From Pleurodeles waltl (Eukaryota; Chordata; Amphibia; Caudata; Salamandridae), in the NCBI RefSeq assembly GCF_031143425.1, contig NC_090444.1:1311005324-1311069323 (forward strand): 64,000 nucleotides of DNA, read 5' to 3'. This document shows, piece after piece, positions 1 through 12,475 of this stretch. A program made the position numbers and the translations under genes. The notes beneath the pieces were generated by a model that worked only from the letters and a program-made list of their open reading frames with translations, ran no database searches and had not been told where the DNA came from. The first letter of the stretch is position 1; every line of letters begins with the position of its first letter.

Positions 1-1050
1 ATGCGTAAACTAGGCAATGGTGCAGTGCCTGCGTAGTCACTGAGGTCACTCCCCTTTGCCATTGTTACCCATGCAGTGTGGGGCTCAGGTCTGTGCTTTT
101 TCCCAAATCTATTGAATTAATCTGAACATGTGTGCACTTGCCCATGTGCTGTACAATGTTTCCCACATGTGAACAGAACTCTTCCTTACCATCCCATTTT
201 AGGATCGTTATACATGTATCCCCAGAAAGTATGGTGTGTGCACTCGTGTAGATTTCTTGCTGTATGCCTCCTTTAAGCCATTGCTTGACTCTTTGGCTTC
301 TGCAACTCCCTGCACCCATGTTGTGTTCAGTTAGGACAGGACCCTGCAGCTCCTTTTGGGCTTATTAAAATAAGGGATAAATTACTATATGCATTTCCAG
401 CAGGTCCTTCAATAAATACCTAGGTTTTAAATGATTTCGAAGGCACAATTATATTTTTCATCTATTTAGTGCCACAGCTACTCCATGAATTTCATAATCC
501 TGATGATGTCTTTCAAGTAAATTGAGTGACAACTTCAGCAAACAGGTAGATGGGGACCACACTGTAAGTTTATAAACCCAATAGTATTGTCTGACTCGAG
601 GATACTTGTTCCATATAAGCACAGCCCTTTCACTTGCATAAACCTTTGATACACGCCCAAAGACCATTTTAGCACAATTTCTTTCACTTGCATGTGATCA
701 CTGAGCACTCTCACTTTCTCTTTATTAAACACCTGATTTAGAGTTGGGAGGATATGTTACTTCATCACAAACATAACAGATATCCCGGCTGCAGTATCAC
801 AAGTGCATTAGTTCCAATGGCACTTGTAATACTGTTAGTAACTGTAAAGCAAGCCACATGGGGGATTCGAGGTGCAGTAACTGTTAACCACTTCGGGTGG
901 TATGTTGCTTGGAATTTTACCTTATTCTACTGACATTACGAGGGACTGATTTACAAGCTTGAGGATACAGCTGGCTACTTGGTTATGGTATTTGCAATAT
1001 ACAGTTAGTAGGCCCTCCTCATTACAGTTACTGGGGTAGGGGTTTATTGT
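1..1050. other. Unassigned region without a recognised gene
   Basis: No gene or named repeat is recognised here. Two antisense open stretches (about 65-319 and 458-732) have a fairly normal amino-acid composition, but I cannot place them in any family. Their frames are short and interrupted, so they are more likely decayed repeat than a gene. Confidence 0.4.
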
Positions 1051-1059
1051 ACTCAGAGA

Positions 1060-1310
1060 GACATATATGGTGATTGAAGTCCATGACTAAAAAGCCCTGA
1101 CAATGTCCAGTCGATAATGCTGGACAAAACATGTGTTGACTAGTTGTTTTGAAGTTGGAAGGCTTGTTGTCCTAAAGAAGGGCATAAACAAAACCAAGAA
1201 AATACAAAACTGGATCTTGGATAAAACTAGATAAGATTCTTCACCTGTTTCTCCTCTGAGTGCTTAGATGGATTTAATTACCTTTTTTGCACACCAGTAA
1301 TGCACAAAGA
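1060..1310 (+). mobile_element. Possible Penelope-like element terminal remnant
   Basis: The motif GGACAAAACATGTGTTGAC (1122-1140) resembles the conserved 'cgaaac(a/g)tgt' block that follows a self-complementary stretch in the terminal repeats of Penelope-like elements. A downstream 'ataagattcttcacctg' block (1231-1247) also fits that end. No coding part is visible. The call rests on remembered motif similarity, and an unrelated repeat with a chance match is possible. Confidence 0.25.
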
Positions 1311-1361
1311 GTCCTGAATGCTGTATGTGCATTTACAAGTCCAGAACTTCAGGAACACCCT

Positions 1362-1630
1362 GGACATTCTGCGAATGCGTTACCACCAGTGTGACACTGG
1401 TAACTGCAAATTGCTTTGCGACTGCATTAGAGGTCGCAAAGCAATTTAGAATTGCGATGCGAGTCGCAAATAGGAAGGGGACACCCCTTCCTATTTGCGA
1501 GTCGCATTCACAATTTGCGAGTCGGTACTGACTCGCAAATTGTGAATGAGCATCGCGAAGAGCATTTTGCATGGCGCAAACTGCGATTTTCGCGGTTTGC
1601 ACCATGCAAAATGCTTGCTACTTCTGGCCC
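1362..1630. mobile_element. MITE built of consecutive hairpins (H2-like end)
   Basis: Four stem-loops follow each other. Arms are 1408-1422/1433-1447 (15 bp, perfect), 1459-1480/1484-1505 (22 bp, one mismatch), 1506-1523/1530-1547 (18 bp, perfect) and 1561-1574/1602-1615 (14 bp, perfect). A weaker inverted repeat lies at 1379-1403. The theme TTTGCGA recurs in every arm. Read on the minus strand, the right end starts GGGCCAGAAGTAGCAAG, close to the right terminal repeat of the Harbinger at 26162-29992 (GGGCCAGATGTATCAA), so this is probably a non-autonomous relative. I could not fix the left end or a target duplication. Confidence 0.6.
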
Positions 1631-1861
1631 TTTATGTAGTTTGACAATCTTGGTCCTAAAAGTTATATGAAAAAAATCTGAAGTATTTTTATAAATTGGT
1701 CTTGAGTTATTCCTTTGAGCGTGTGAGTCGCATGATTGATACTGTGAGTACAACAAATGCTTTGTACTTCTCTAACTGCTCGACCAAGCTACCTCAAACA
1801 TTAGAGCATTAGGTGATCTAGATTTTGCCTCTGGAAACCAACGTGTGGTTGCCTGGACCCC

Positions 1862-2610
1862 CTACACAGTGTGCCTAGTTTGTTCACTACATAGAGGCCC
1901 AGCCTCCTGCAAACTGAATACATCCTGGTGGGGATTCTTGGGAGCTTGTTCCCAGCTCTCCTTCACCAAACTGAGAGGCCCTCTTACAGGGTACCTATAG
2001 AGAAGTCCTACAGTGCTGAAGTCAACCCCCTTCTGCGGTATCTCCCTGTAAACAAACAGGCCTGGCAACAAGATGTCCCACTTACGCCTCAAGGGTTCTG
2101 ATAGACCCATAATCATGCCCTTTGGGGATGGAAAGAAGTGGGGAACTTGTAGGTCACCCCACACTCCTTCCACAGAGATTTCATATAGGTAGATGTGAAG
2201 TTGGTACCCTGATCGGAAAGTACCTCCTTGGGGAACCAATTGCACGATAAACTCCCCATCATGCCTGTCCTACCACAAGTGCTATCTCTAACCTCAGAGG
2301 GATAGCCTCCGGGTACCAGGACCAGGATGTACCTGTTGCCCATGGCTGACTTGGGGTCCAGAGTCCCCACCACGTCGATCCCCACAGGGATCATGACAAG
2401 GAATAGTTGGAGAAGAGTTTTACATCTCCTCCCACTCTACCCACTTGCTTTGCAAGTCTGGCCAGACCTACAATGCGCATCAGAGGGCCTTCATATTTGG
2501 GGCCAATAAAAGTGGGTGACAATTGTCTCAATTGTTTTATCCTGCTCCAAATGTCCTGCCAAAGGTACAACATGAGCCAGACCTAGTAGGAAGTCTCTGA
2601 AGCGCTCGGG
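1862..2610 (-). pseudogene. int: Gypsy integrase remnant
   Basis: On the minus strand the zinc-binding part (AGHLEQDKT followed by FYWP, about 2480-2570) precedes a recognisable catalytic core: GIDVVGTLDPKS...NRYILV, then VLSDQGTNFTS near 2200 and FPTSFHPQ. The first two acidic residues of the D,D,E triad are visible (GIDVV and SDQGT). The third lies past a frameshift. The motif order is that of Ty3/Gypsy integrases. At least two frameshifts and several stops disable it. It is the most 3' coding part of the relic; its neighbour upstream is the protease remnant, with RT and RNase H absent. Confidence 0.7.
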
Positions 2611-3084
2611 TACCACTAGCACTTGGGCTGCACGAAGCTCATCAACCTTAGGCTCACTATACACTATCCCAGTTCATCCAATGTTATGCAGAGTCCTTGC
2701 CAGCTGCCTGGTCTGCAGTCTGCCGCTGGAGACACTCAAGAGAAGGCCTGGTCTTTGATGCCTCACTGAACTCCTCCCTGATGGGACCTCCTTCTGGTTT
2801 CCAATGGGTCAGCTGTGGCACATCTCCCAGTTCGCCCACCTGCTCCCCTGTAGGTTCTGGTGTCCCCCCCTCTGGTTCAGTCTCCTTCCGGACCGTAGAA
2901 ACATCTGGGGTGGGTTTCCCTACCCCTGCCCCTCCTCTTCCTGGCAGGCACCTGGCCTCTCTTTCAGGCTCCTAGTTCTCCTGATCACTCTTGCAAGCTG
3001 CCAAGGACCAAGTGGTCAAGAAGCTCACTCAGGTAAACCCACCATCTCCAAGTGTGACCTGTGTTCCACCTGACACCAAGGGAA

Positions 3085-4790
3085 TCCTCCCGATCGTTAT
3101 CTAGCAGACAATCAACAGGCATGGTTGGACTCACAGCTACCCTAAAGGACCCTGAGGGCCCCTTCCCATTCAAAGGGACCCTGCACCACCTTGTGCTGGT
3201 GCTCAGAGTTGTCCACAGCAACTACTTGATGAAAGACATTGGGGACCACTTGCTTTTCAGACACCAGATGACAACTGACAGTAGTCATGCTGGCTCCTGG
3301 GACTCCCAAGCCTCCACCCTTTGTCCATTGATGGTCACCCACTTCTAAGTATTCTCAAGCATGAGTGTCCTCTGTAACATCTCACTCTCCCCTAGAGAGA
3401 CAAGGGTCATCTCACCTGTCTCCTACCCTTCTGGAACCAAGTGCTACACTGGCCAACCCTAGTGACTGTGCACCAGTGGGTGCCGGTGTCTACTTGGAAT
3501 ACCTAGGGTCCCCCCTCATGTGACCCTCCTGATCACATGCATAACACTTGCGGGGACCATCCTCTGCACGTTTTCTTGTAGATATCCAAGGCTTTTTCTC
3601 ACCTGGGGGTCGGGAATCCTTACCTTGAGAACTAGGATGAGGCCCTTTAGAGAACTCTCCTTGTTTGCCCCCCCCACTTCTGATGGGGACCCTGGCCACT
3701 TTTGGAGTAGTCTCCCCCATAATTCTTGTGGACCCTGGTACTTTCCCAGTGGTCCGCCTCCTGGGCAAGCTTCCTGGGGTCAGTCAACTTGCTGTCAGTC
3801 AGATGCTGGCGCAGCTCTGGAAAACAAAGATTTTACAAGTGCTCCCACGCAACCAAAGTGTATAGCCCTCAATCTGTTACCCTGCTGCCCTTCACCCAAG
3901 CATCCAGTCCTCTGCAAAAAGGATCAACACCTTATAGCCAAGAATCCACCTTCTTGTAGGAATTTTCCATGTACTGCTCTGGGATGAGGCCATACCTGGT
4001 GAGTAGGGCATCCTTCATGGTAGACTAGGTGAGCCTCTGTGGAACCCCTACGGCTGTCAAGGTGTCCCTTCCCTCTGCTTCAAAGTGCTTCCACAGTCCT
4101 GCCATCCAGTGTACCTCAGGGACCCTGTTCAAGTGGAGAGCTGACTCATACGCCTTAAACCGCAAGTGTATGTCATCCTCCCTCTTATAGCCCTTCACTA
4201 AATATTAGGAATGGGTACCCTCCTCTCAGACTGCATTGGAAATATGCTGCCACCATTCATGCTGGGTTGGGCCTGCTTGGCCTTGAGGTCCAGCTCCCTT
4301 GTACTCAGCTTGTGAGCCTAAAGCAATTTATTTTCATTCAGAGCAAAGGCCCCTGCCCTCTCTTGTTGCTCCATTTCAAATGTGTTGCTTTTCTACTTCC
4401 AACCTGAGCTTCTCAAGCTCCAAATGATGTCTCCTCTCTGCTTGTCTGTCCCTCAGCTCCTCTGAGGCATCCCCTTGGAAGAAACACTGCTGCCTGCCCT
4501 GGAGAGTACCCTCCCACAGGCGTATACTGGTTATCCAACAGGTCACCATGTATGCTTTGTGCTTCTCCATCTACAACAACATTCTCCTCCTCTGTGGGCC
4601 CGTCAGCCTCCTTTGCTGCCAATCAGGCCCTCAGAACCTTTTGCAGCTCCTCCTTCCTATTGAGACCTTTAACACGACAATTGAACTCCTTACAGAACTT
4701 TTTGAGCTAAGGTACCGTGTAGGTTTCCAACCTGTCCTGCTCAAACACAATTTCTGCAGCTCCAACTGATGGCTCACTGAACTGAGACAT
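3085..4790 (-). pseudogene. gag-pro: Gypsy gag-protease remnant
   Basis: The start is taken at the minus-strand ATG at 4790 (MSQFSEP). The N-terminal part carries a motif of the type LKKFCKEF...KGLNRKEELQ, seen in gag of this Gypsy lineage. It is interrupted by an in-frame TAG within the first 40 codons. Further down comes CYACDQEGH (about 3530), the start of a CCHC knuckle whose last cysteine is lost. Near 3105-3135, SPTMPVDCLLDND matches the conserved block after the retropepsin active site; the same block (SPSLPVDCLLGND) occurs in the element at 44133-47105. The frame is broken repeatedly, so no functional product is expected. Confidence 0.65.
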
Positions 4791-4934
4791 GATTGTGGAT
4801 AAGATTCAAAAAGTTTCAAAGTTTCAGGAAGGCAAAACAATTCCAAAAGGAAAACTACATGAGGCAGAGGCAAAAATACAAGGGGCACTACGCCAAGGAT
4901 GCCAGGTCTAACAGGCGCCAACCTTCTTGTAGGA

Positions 4935-7912
4935 CTCTATCTAGCCTTTTGCCTTCCAGTGTGAGCACTATTGTATTGGATGTGACTAAGGTTTTTTATA
5001 CCCAGCTTAGAGGAGAATGGCATATCATGACATGACTTTAAATGGTACCACTACACTGGGAAAATGAAGGTGGCCCTGATGTTTCGCCTTTTTGGAAATT
5101 AATATTACAGATTAGAGTGACGGGGAGCATCCCATGCCTCCAGGGAGCAGTTCAAGACCCTTTGCTCTGAAACTTCATTTGAGAACAGCTCCTCAGCCTT
5201 GCAGAACTGCATTCTAACTATCTGGCACTCTAGATGACGCATTCTGAATCAACTACATCATGAGAGGGTTGTGAAGGTGTCAGAAAAGTGTATCTGCTGC
5301 TGTGCTGCCCTATGAACTGCCTTCTGAACACCTATTCTATCAGCTGGTAATAAGCATTGAGTGATCAGATGCATGGCACAACAAAGGACAACAGAAAGCG
5401 CAATGGATGCTCTCATGTTCCCATTTTCAAAAGGAACACTAATACTTTGAGTGTAACTATTGGCAACAGATGCAGATGGTGCTTTTTAGAAACCCAAATT
5501 GAACTTAAGTGTGCAAAATCTTTTGTGAGTCTGGATAAAATAAAAACAAATCTAACCTAACCAGTGCCAAGTTTCCAAAGCTACCTGCAATGATAAAAGA
5601 ACTTTCAGGGAAAGATCTGCAAAATGTCAGCACCATAATCTATCTAACAGAAACCCCCTTCAAAAGATCAAGCCAACCATGACCTGCCCAAAATTGAGCT
5701 TGCCCTTACTCCTCGATAGTGTTGCAATGTGCAGCAGCACATCATCAGCCAACATGACACACAATTCACTCCAGTTGTAAGATTCAAGACCCTATCCTTA
5801 TGAGAATGCCCAACTCATCTCAAATGGCTTCGAAACAAATGCATAGTTACCAGGAAGGCATATTATTGCCACCTGTATGACCCCCGGAAAATGTGCAATC
5901 ATGAGGCATGTTTAATCTCTTTGGCTGGAGACCCACAGACCCATCATGTGTCAGAACTCCAGATGTGAACACTATAGGACAACATCAAGCATTTTCTTAC
6001 AATGAGTGGGAGTTCCAGCAGGCAAATAGCATGTCCCAATAAAGGTAATATTTTTCCCTGTTCAAGGACACCCTGTTAACTAACAACAATCATAATAAAA
6101 CTTTTCACTATATCATTCCATACACTATTTTAATGTTTCTGAGTGCTTTAAATAACAGATATTTTGTTTAATCAAGGGAATGTAGCTCAGTTTACTATCA
6201 TCAGATGAGTAGAGTTCCTGACGTGCACAACATAGCAAATATTAGACCTGTGTGTCTTAGGGATTTAGGTAAGCTCATGAAGTTAAAATAAAAATTCAAG
6301 GGGTAGCTTCAGCAGCCCTTTAGGGCAGTGGAAAGCAGAAACTATTCCCACAAATATAAAGGGCCAATCAGGGCAAAGAAAGGACTATTTTCTGCTCCAT
6401 AGTCGTATCCTGTGGCTGATCTGAGTCACTCCCTCTGGATTCCAGCCAATCTCTCCTCTCCACCCCAATTCAGCAAAGCTTCACCTCCCACCCACTGACC
6501 TAGCCCTGAAGTGAAATCCTCCAACACCGCCAAGATGCTGAGTCCTAAACAAATGCTCCCTTCACTCACTGCACCTTCAGTTGTGGCCCAACCTGGCATG
6601 TTTTGCTGGTGAGGTGTGTAAGTCACAGGTTATTCTTTTTTCCTCCTCCAGCATGTTCTGCAAATGGAACATACTGGATCAGGAAATCATCAAAGGGCAT
6701 TCAGGCCAAACATTTTTACTACACGTGGTAGAATAAGGCAACTCTGGAAAAATTCACCTGTCTTTAACAATGGTGATGTTTAAAGATTTCCACCAACTCT
6801 GGGGCCTATTTATATGTGGACATATACATGTGGAGCATCTACACAGATTTCAGCATACTCCTGGGTGATATTTTATGCCTGAATGCAATATACCAGATAT
6901 GAGTGGATTTCTCCACCAATTAGTATGTGCATCCACTGCCCAACATGTTGTGCTAGAGACTTTTACAACTCAAATTAAGACTGTAAAGTTTCTAATAGTA
7001 CTTAATGGATGTATTTTGGTCATATGTCAATGAGCATAGTGCTACTCAGCCTAGGTCTCTGCTTATGGTAAGTAGTACGATAAACTGAAGAGAATAGGAA
7101 AACAGCGTTTATCTGTGGAAAACAACATACACCTGATAAAACATTAGCCCTTGAAGCAAATAAATACAGTCTACACAATAAGCTCTGCCCTCTTCCTCTT
7201 CTACAGTGTGACCTTGTAGCTGTCAGTTACCTGCTAAAACCTACTAGATACAGCCAACCCAACTCATGAGGAAGAAGGCCTTTTCTGAGCAGAAGACAGA
7301 ACAATTCATTCATTTCTCTAGTATAGGAACATTGGAATGTTTGCAGCTCCATTGAAAACAATGGAGTGCTCCAGGTTTCTAATGGCTGGTAGAAGCTGGG
7401 AGCTCCAACATTCCAATGTTTTTGTTTATAGCTGTTGCCATGAACAAAGGCCTCACAGAGGGGATTTAACTGGTTGAAGTTACATGTCTGATGTCTTTTC
7501 CTAATATCACAAAGTACATTCTTCATTTTCCTGTCTTCACCAGTAAGTATATTATGGGTCTTCTGTCACTGACTATGCACTTATATTCAAATTGATGTTA
7601 ATCATGCTGTACTATGTCCTCTGTCACTACCCAAAGTTCTTTGAGGTCACATCAATGTCAAACTCCAACTGACAACTTTCTCCCAATATCTGTCATCCAA
7701 ATCTTGACTCTGTGGATGTTTAATCACTGCCTAACACTAATATGTTCCCATGCCCTAATTCTATTTATGTTGCGATAATTTGAAACACTGCATGTGCCTC
7801 TCTCCACAGAGCAGAGCCCTGTGATTACACTACTCCCCACCCATCCATTCACACCAGGGCATCCTGAAAATCAAAAATCATCCCTCAAAAAATTGTCTGG
7901 TAGGTCTGTGAC
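4935..7912. other. Unassigned region without a recognised gene
   Basis: AT-rich sequence with only short chance ORFs. The first few hundred bases could include the decayed LTR of the Gypsy relic, since 4926 onward reads TGTAGGACTC next to a candidate primer-binding site, but no second copy was found. No other repeat boundary is visible. Confidence 0.4.
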
Positions 7913-7915
7913 TAT

Positions 7916-8493
7916 GGGCCACATGTACGAACATGTGAATTAGTGATTACCTAATTGCGATTTCCTGTGAATTTGCAGTTAGAAAACTGCTACATCAAAT
8001 GTATGAAACCCTTTAGAGTTTCAATATGGAGTGGGTCGCAAATAGACCTACCTCATTAGTAATAACGAGTTATATCGCAATTTATGACCCATTAGGAATC
8101 ACAGCCATCACGGGGTAGTGGCCTGCTGGGTTCAGCAGACCATGACTGAAGAGTAGGCAGTGGTCCATGGCACCAAAATTATTTTCCCAACCAGCCTCCA
8201 AGAGACAGGGATCCCTTAGGGACCCTGATCCCATTTGCGAATGGGTTGCCACCAACTTTCTATTGGCGGTAAATTATGAATGTTGGAGACCGCATTTTGG
8301 TTGCAAAAGATTTGTACATACCTTTCAGATTCGGTATTAGGCCCCTTTCAAGTACCAAATAGCAAAACCCAAATTGAGAGTCAGGAACAAGTTATCGACT
8401 CAAAATGTGGGCTTTGTACATCCCGAAAAGCATTTTTCTAGTTGCAAACTGTCCAATTCTGCGAACTAGAAAAATGTTCTGTACATGTGGCCC
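7916..8493. mobile_element. MITE, 578 bp, Harbinger-like ends
   Basis: The left end is GGGCCACATGTACGAACA and the right end, reverse-complemented, is GGGCCACATGTACAGAAC, so 13 bp match perfectly. Each end is flanked directly by TAT (7913-7915 and 8494-8496), a 3-bp target duplication typical of PIF/Harbinger elements. There is no ORF, so the element must depend on another element's transposase. The 3-bp duplication and the GGGCC start are seen; the superfamily assignment is inferred from them. Confidence 0.75.
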
Positions 8494-8499
8494 TATGAC

Positions 8500-10290
8500 A
8501 AACATGCTACTCACTATCTCCTTTTGAATTTTATTTACACCCTTTCTCATTTATAACAAATGTCTGTCCATTTATCATTTTGTCCATGTGAAAGAAATAT
8601 TCCAAACCCCTCTGTTACAATTATCTGCATTAATACTAGTTATCAAACCTACCACTGTTATCCTTAGTCGCAATGTCAGGTATATAAAGTTTTTAATTAC
8701 TCTTTTCAACAGCAGTAAATCAAATGGTTCTTTTCTAGAGTCACCTTTAGTCACCGTTCTCAAGTAGGCTGACTGAAATTTAAATTCCGTTGATGTGAGT
8801 TTGAGAATTTCACATTAAGGTTGTTACACAAAAGCTCAAAAATTACGCCATTGTACCAATTCACTTAATTACACCCCATTTGTGGTAACAATTTACAGCG
8901 AACAACAGAACTCGAGCAGCCATTGTTTTCGGTTCAATTTTTCCCACTCTTTGAATGTGAAGTGCGTTGAATTGAGGATGCGTTTTACACTAAAATATAG
9001 CTCTGAATGAGGGTTTTGAATTTTGCATAATTACAAAGCATTTTGTGTAATTTTGGTGAAATTTCTCACAAATACACAAAAAGCCAACTAAGCAAAATGT
9101 GCACCTCCTAATGGTAATTAGATGATGTCAAAGGGTTCGTCCACACAGCAAACATCCATGGCAATGATAGGTAAATCACTATCCTATCATGTCCATGGAC
9201 ACATTCCAAGCAATAGGTATCCTATTTGTCAATGTTATATCCCATCTTTCTCTCTTGTATGCAACAGATACCATAAATGTCAATTTTACATACCATCTGT
9301 CTCTCTTGTAGTGTCATCTGTGTCTTAAACTTACTTTACCACATGTTTTGTTGCCAGTACAATCTCTCAAATTTCAAAATAACAAATATTGTTTTTCTGC
9401 TCTTGCAGCACCTGAGCACCAGCAGTCTGACAAGGATGCCATTTCTTCCATGAGCAGAGGTCGGCACAATTCTGGGAAAAAGAATTCTGAGGTCCTAGGG
9501 CAATCTTCTGCATTGCAAGGTCCCAGCACCAGCTAAAAAGCCACAGATGCTCATCTCAGATACGCAGGACTCATCTACAACTACCCCTCAGCCTCCAGAT
9601 ATATCAGTTACCTCCCTTCTTCCACCCTTCTGTCAAAGTACAACTTTGGTCTCCTCTCCATCTCTCCAGGAAAGCAAATCCCAGGTAAGGCTGACATGTC
9701 CCCCATCAAGTAATCTCTACCCCACAACCTTCCAGATGTCAATCCTCAATGTGAAGGGCCAAGTGGCTGTAAGAGATGGCCACACATGGAGAGAGGGTGT
9801 CAGATGGGTGAATGCTCTTGTTCGGATGGATGAGTTTATGAGATGGGGATGAACATGCACTACATTTCCATCATCTTGGAAGACCTCCCAAGATTGATGG
9901 ACAGGCAGCCCCACTCCAGGCCTTTGTGAAGTTTCACTGGGAACTTATCTGGGTGTTGATAGAGGATGCAAGGTATCATGCAATGGTCATGCAGCTTATA
10001 CAGGCCTACACACTCTGGGCCCCACCTGTGGCTGTAGGGCCAACAGGCACCTTATGCTATTGGGGCTTAAAAATCACTTGCAGAGCCCACCTCTCTAACA
10101 GTACACCTACTCACTCACCTTGCTAGCCTCCCTAACCCACCTGTTTCCCAAGCAAACCTGATCCTCAACCCAATGTAGGCCTTTATATAGCATGTTCAGG
10201 GATGTGGACTCCTTTATGATAATGTTCCTAATTTACCTATCATTCAGTAGGCACCAATTTCACCACTGAATCAATTTAAAAAAAAACTTA
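8500..10290. other. Unassigned region; possible exon relic near 9408-9700
   Basis: No gene is recognised. At 9392-9408 a pyrimidine-rich stretch ends in TTGCAG, and the frame that follows (PEHQQSDKD...) is Ser/Thr/Pro-rich until a TAA at 9533. It resembles the linker exons of Harbinger Myb-like proteins in style only. At 9240-9310 a block of about 65 bp containing ATCTNTCTCTCTTGTA is imperfectly duplicated. Confidence 0.25.
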
Positions 10291-10299
10291 AGCCTGATT

Positions 10300-10500
10300 A
10301 ATACACTGGTGGATGGCCCATCTACCAGGGCGATGGAGTAAATTACTTCATCGCGCTAGTAGTGGTACTGTCTGCCAGATTTAGAAATGACTGCCAAGCT
10401 GGTGGTTATTTCTAAAGCATTGCTTGGAACCACTGTCGCAGTGGTTCCTGTCAATGCTTTTAACAGTTTGGTGCAAGGAGCCTTGCACCAAACAATTTTT
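10300..10500. mobile_element. MITE-like chain of five hairpins
   Basis: Five stem-loops sit nearly end to end: 10306-10328 (11 bp, one mismatch), 10330-10354 (12 bp, one mismatch), 10383-10413 (imperfect), 10414-10460 (nested: outer AAAGCATTG/CAATGCTTT, inner GGAACCACTG/CAGTGGTTCC) and 10466-10493 (GTTTGGTGCAAGG, 13 bp perfect). There is no ORF. The plan repeats that of 1362-1630 and 25520-26137 with unrelated sequence. Terminal repeats and a target duplication could not be fixed. Confidence 0.55.
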
Positions 10501-12145
10501 TTATTTCTATAAAGAAAATCCTAACACTGGATTTTCTTTTCCCCAAAAAATAAATAATAATGTTCCCTTCGCCATGAGAGAGTTGACGCAGATAAGCTAA
10601 TCAGAAATTATTAATAAATGCGTATATGTTATGATTTATAAAAGTACATAGAGAAATTAATTGTAGAGAAAATTTATGTGCATGTTTAAAATGTGCCCAC
10701 GGGGTATGTCAGCCACTTATACGAACTTGTACTAAAAGAACTAAAAATGTGTGAAATAATCAAAATGTGTAATAATGATGTGGTAATGTGCCATAATGAG
10801 ATGTATAACCTATGCTTTGCATTATATCTTAGAAGCTAACTTTGCCGAAGTCGTGGCCTACTTGCCAGACCTCAGGCAGAAGCAGAATTAATAAACGCAC
10901 GATGTAGAAGTTGCTAGTGCCTATGAAGTGACCATGAACTGTGTGCTTAGCTAGAAGTTTCTGCAATGTACAGACGAACAGGAGATAATGAAGTCAATTT
11001 GATACAATTATGTGTAGAGTAGGCTGAATGTACTTTCCTAAGACTTGAACAACAGAGACACTGACTGAAGAGGAACATACAACATTTTCAATACCTGGAG
11101 AGCCGGATGATGAAGACATCGTACAGTGGACCAATCCATAAAATGAGAAATACAATATACTAGAACTCATAGATATGTAGAATAAAAAGTATTGGGTAGC
11201 GTCACATATGGAGAACTGTTGGATTGTTAAACTTAGAGCAGTGGAGGAGGGCATCAATGTTGAAAAGGATCTACATGTCTTCTTGTAAAATCCCTCTCTC
11301 TGCCTAAGCAATTCACTTACGCTTCATCTTATCTTTTGTTCCAATGTTTTCTAAACTTTTCCTGCTTTTGTTGTAGTCTAATTTTATACAATGACTAATA
11401 CAGCTTGTTTATTATAATTTTTATAATGGTTTATATGAAGTTTCATGTAGTAACATATGTGCCCTTAGCAATTGCTGTTCATTCAAATGACAGAAAAATG
11501 CATGCCCAATTCTAGGCTGGGGGCTACATGTGCGTTTACAATACTGAACTCTATTACCTACCTGTGCATCAACAGTATTATTCCCAACGCCACTTTGGCT
11601 CTTGTATTTTGCCTCTGTATTTACCTTTTTATATTAATTATTTTTCCATTTTCTTCTCTCTTAGGCTATACACTTACTCTTTCATTCAAATAGAGTCACA
11701 TATTACACGGCTCATCACACGCAGCGAGTTCCTTTTATATGGTTTTCTCTTTGATTTTATCACTTGAATCAGTTTTGGGATCACTTTCATTATACTAATC
11801 GAATACATACCATTACTATATGGCGCCCACCTGTTTCCTCATACTTACATCGACTGCACAATACAGTCCGTTTTCTACTTTTTTCCCTGCCGCACTAATT
11901 TAAACGGGTTCCCGCAATCACTTGTTTCGCACTACTTCCCATACCGACGCCAACCGGCACGGACACCACTTTTTGTGATTGGTAAGCACAAGCATTTTTA
12001 CTTGTATCGTCTCGCCCCTACTCACCCACCTAGCGGTACAATGCACAATGGTCCTATTATACTCCCCTTGTCCTCCCTATTGCTTATACACGGTCTCAAC
12101 GCGATACAAGCTTTGGTTATTACCTTGTCATGCACGGCACAGAAC
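10501..12145. other. Unassigned region without a recognised gene
   Basis: No coding region or repeat is recognised. The block CACATATGGAGAACTG occurs at about 11206 and again at about 24393, on either side of the H1 insertion and in the same orientation, so the host sequence of H1 may itself be an older repeat. Confidence 0.3.
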
Positions 12146-12148
12146 TAT

Positions 12149-12172
12149 GGGGTGATTCTAACCCTGGCGGTC
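12149..12172 (+). repeat. H1 left terminal inverted repeat
   Basis: GGGGTGATTCTAACC followed by CTGGCGGT. It pairs with 23275-23298 with a one-base length difference and a few mismatches. It is preceded by TAT. Confidence 0.85.
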
Positions 12173-12475
12173 GGTGATAAAGTGGCGGCCAACCCGCCAA
12201 CAGGCCGGCGGTCGAAAAAATGGAATTCTGACCCTGGTGGGAACCGCCAACACAGCCCGCCACATTAACACGCCGACCGCCGCGGCGGTGCAGACAAACA
12301 GCGTGGCGGTCACCGCCAACAGGCAGGCGGCAGACAATGTACCGCCCACACTATCACAACTCACCAATCCGCCACCTTTTCCATGGCGGGAGCCCCGCCG
12401 ATAAAAACACGGCGGAAACAGACTACGAACGGGAAAACACGCACCAAAACACACTCCACGAGGAAGGAGGACAGC

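Larger units (their letters stand above)
1862..4790 (-). mobile_element. Decayed Ty3/Gypsy retrotransposon (gag-pro-int, RT missing)
   Basis: Read on the minus strand, the stretch carries a gag start at 4790, a zinc-knuckle stretch near 3530, a protease C-terminal motif (PVDCLLDND) near 3105-3135 and an integrase from about 2610 to 1862. The 0.4 kb between protease and integrase is far too short for reverse transcriptase and RNase H, and none of their motifs is visible, so the middle of pol has been lost. Many stops and frameshifts break the frames. Just upstream of gag, the minus strand has TTGGCGCCTG (about 4920), a plausible primer-binding site. No LTR pair was identified. The gag and protease motifs resemble those of the long-LTR element at 41045-50178. 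Confidence 0.75.

Noticed and set aside
65..732. Antisense ORFs that looked like part of a viral or cellular protein
   Set aside because: No family motif could be named and the frames are short and interrupted.
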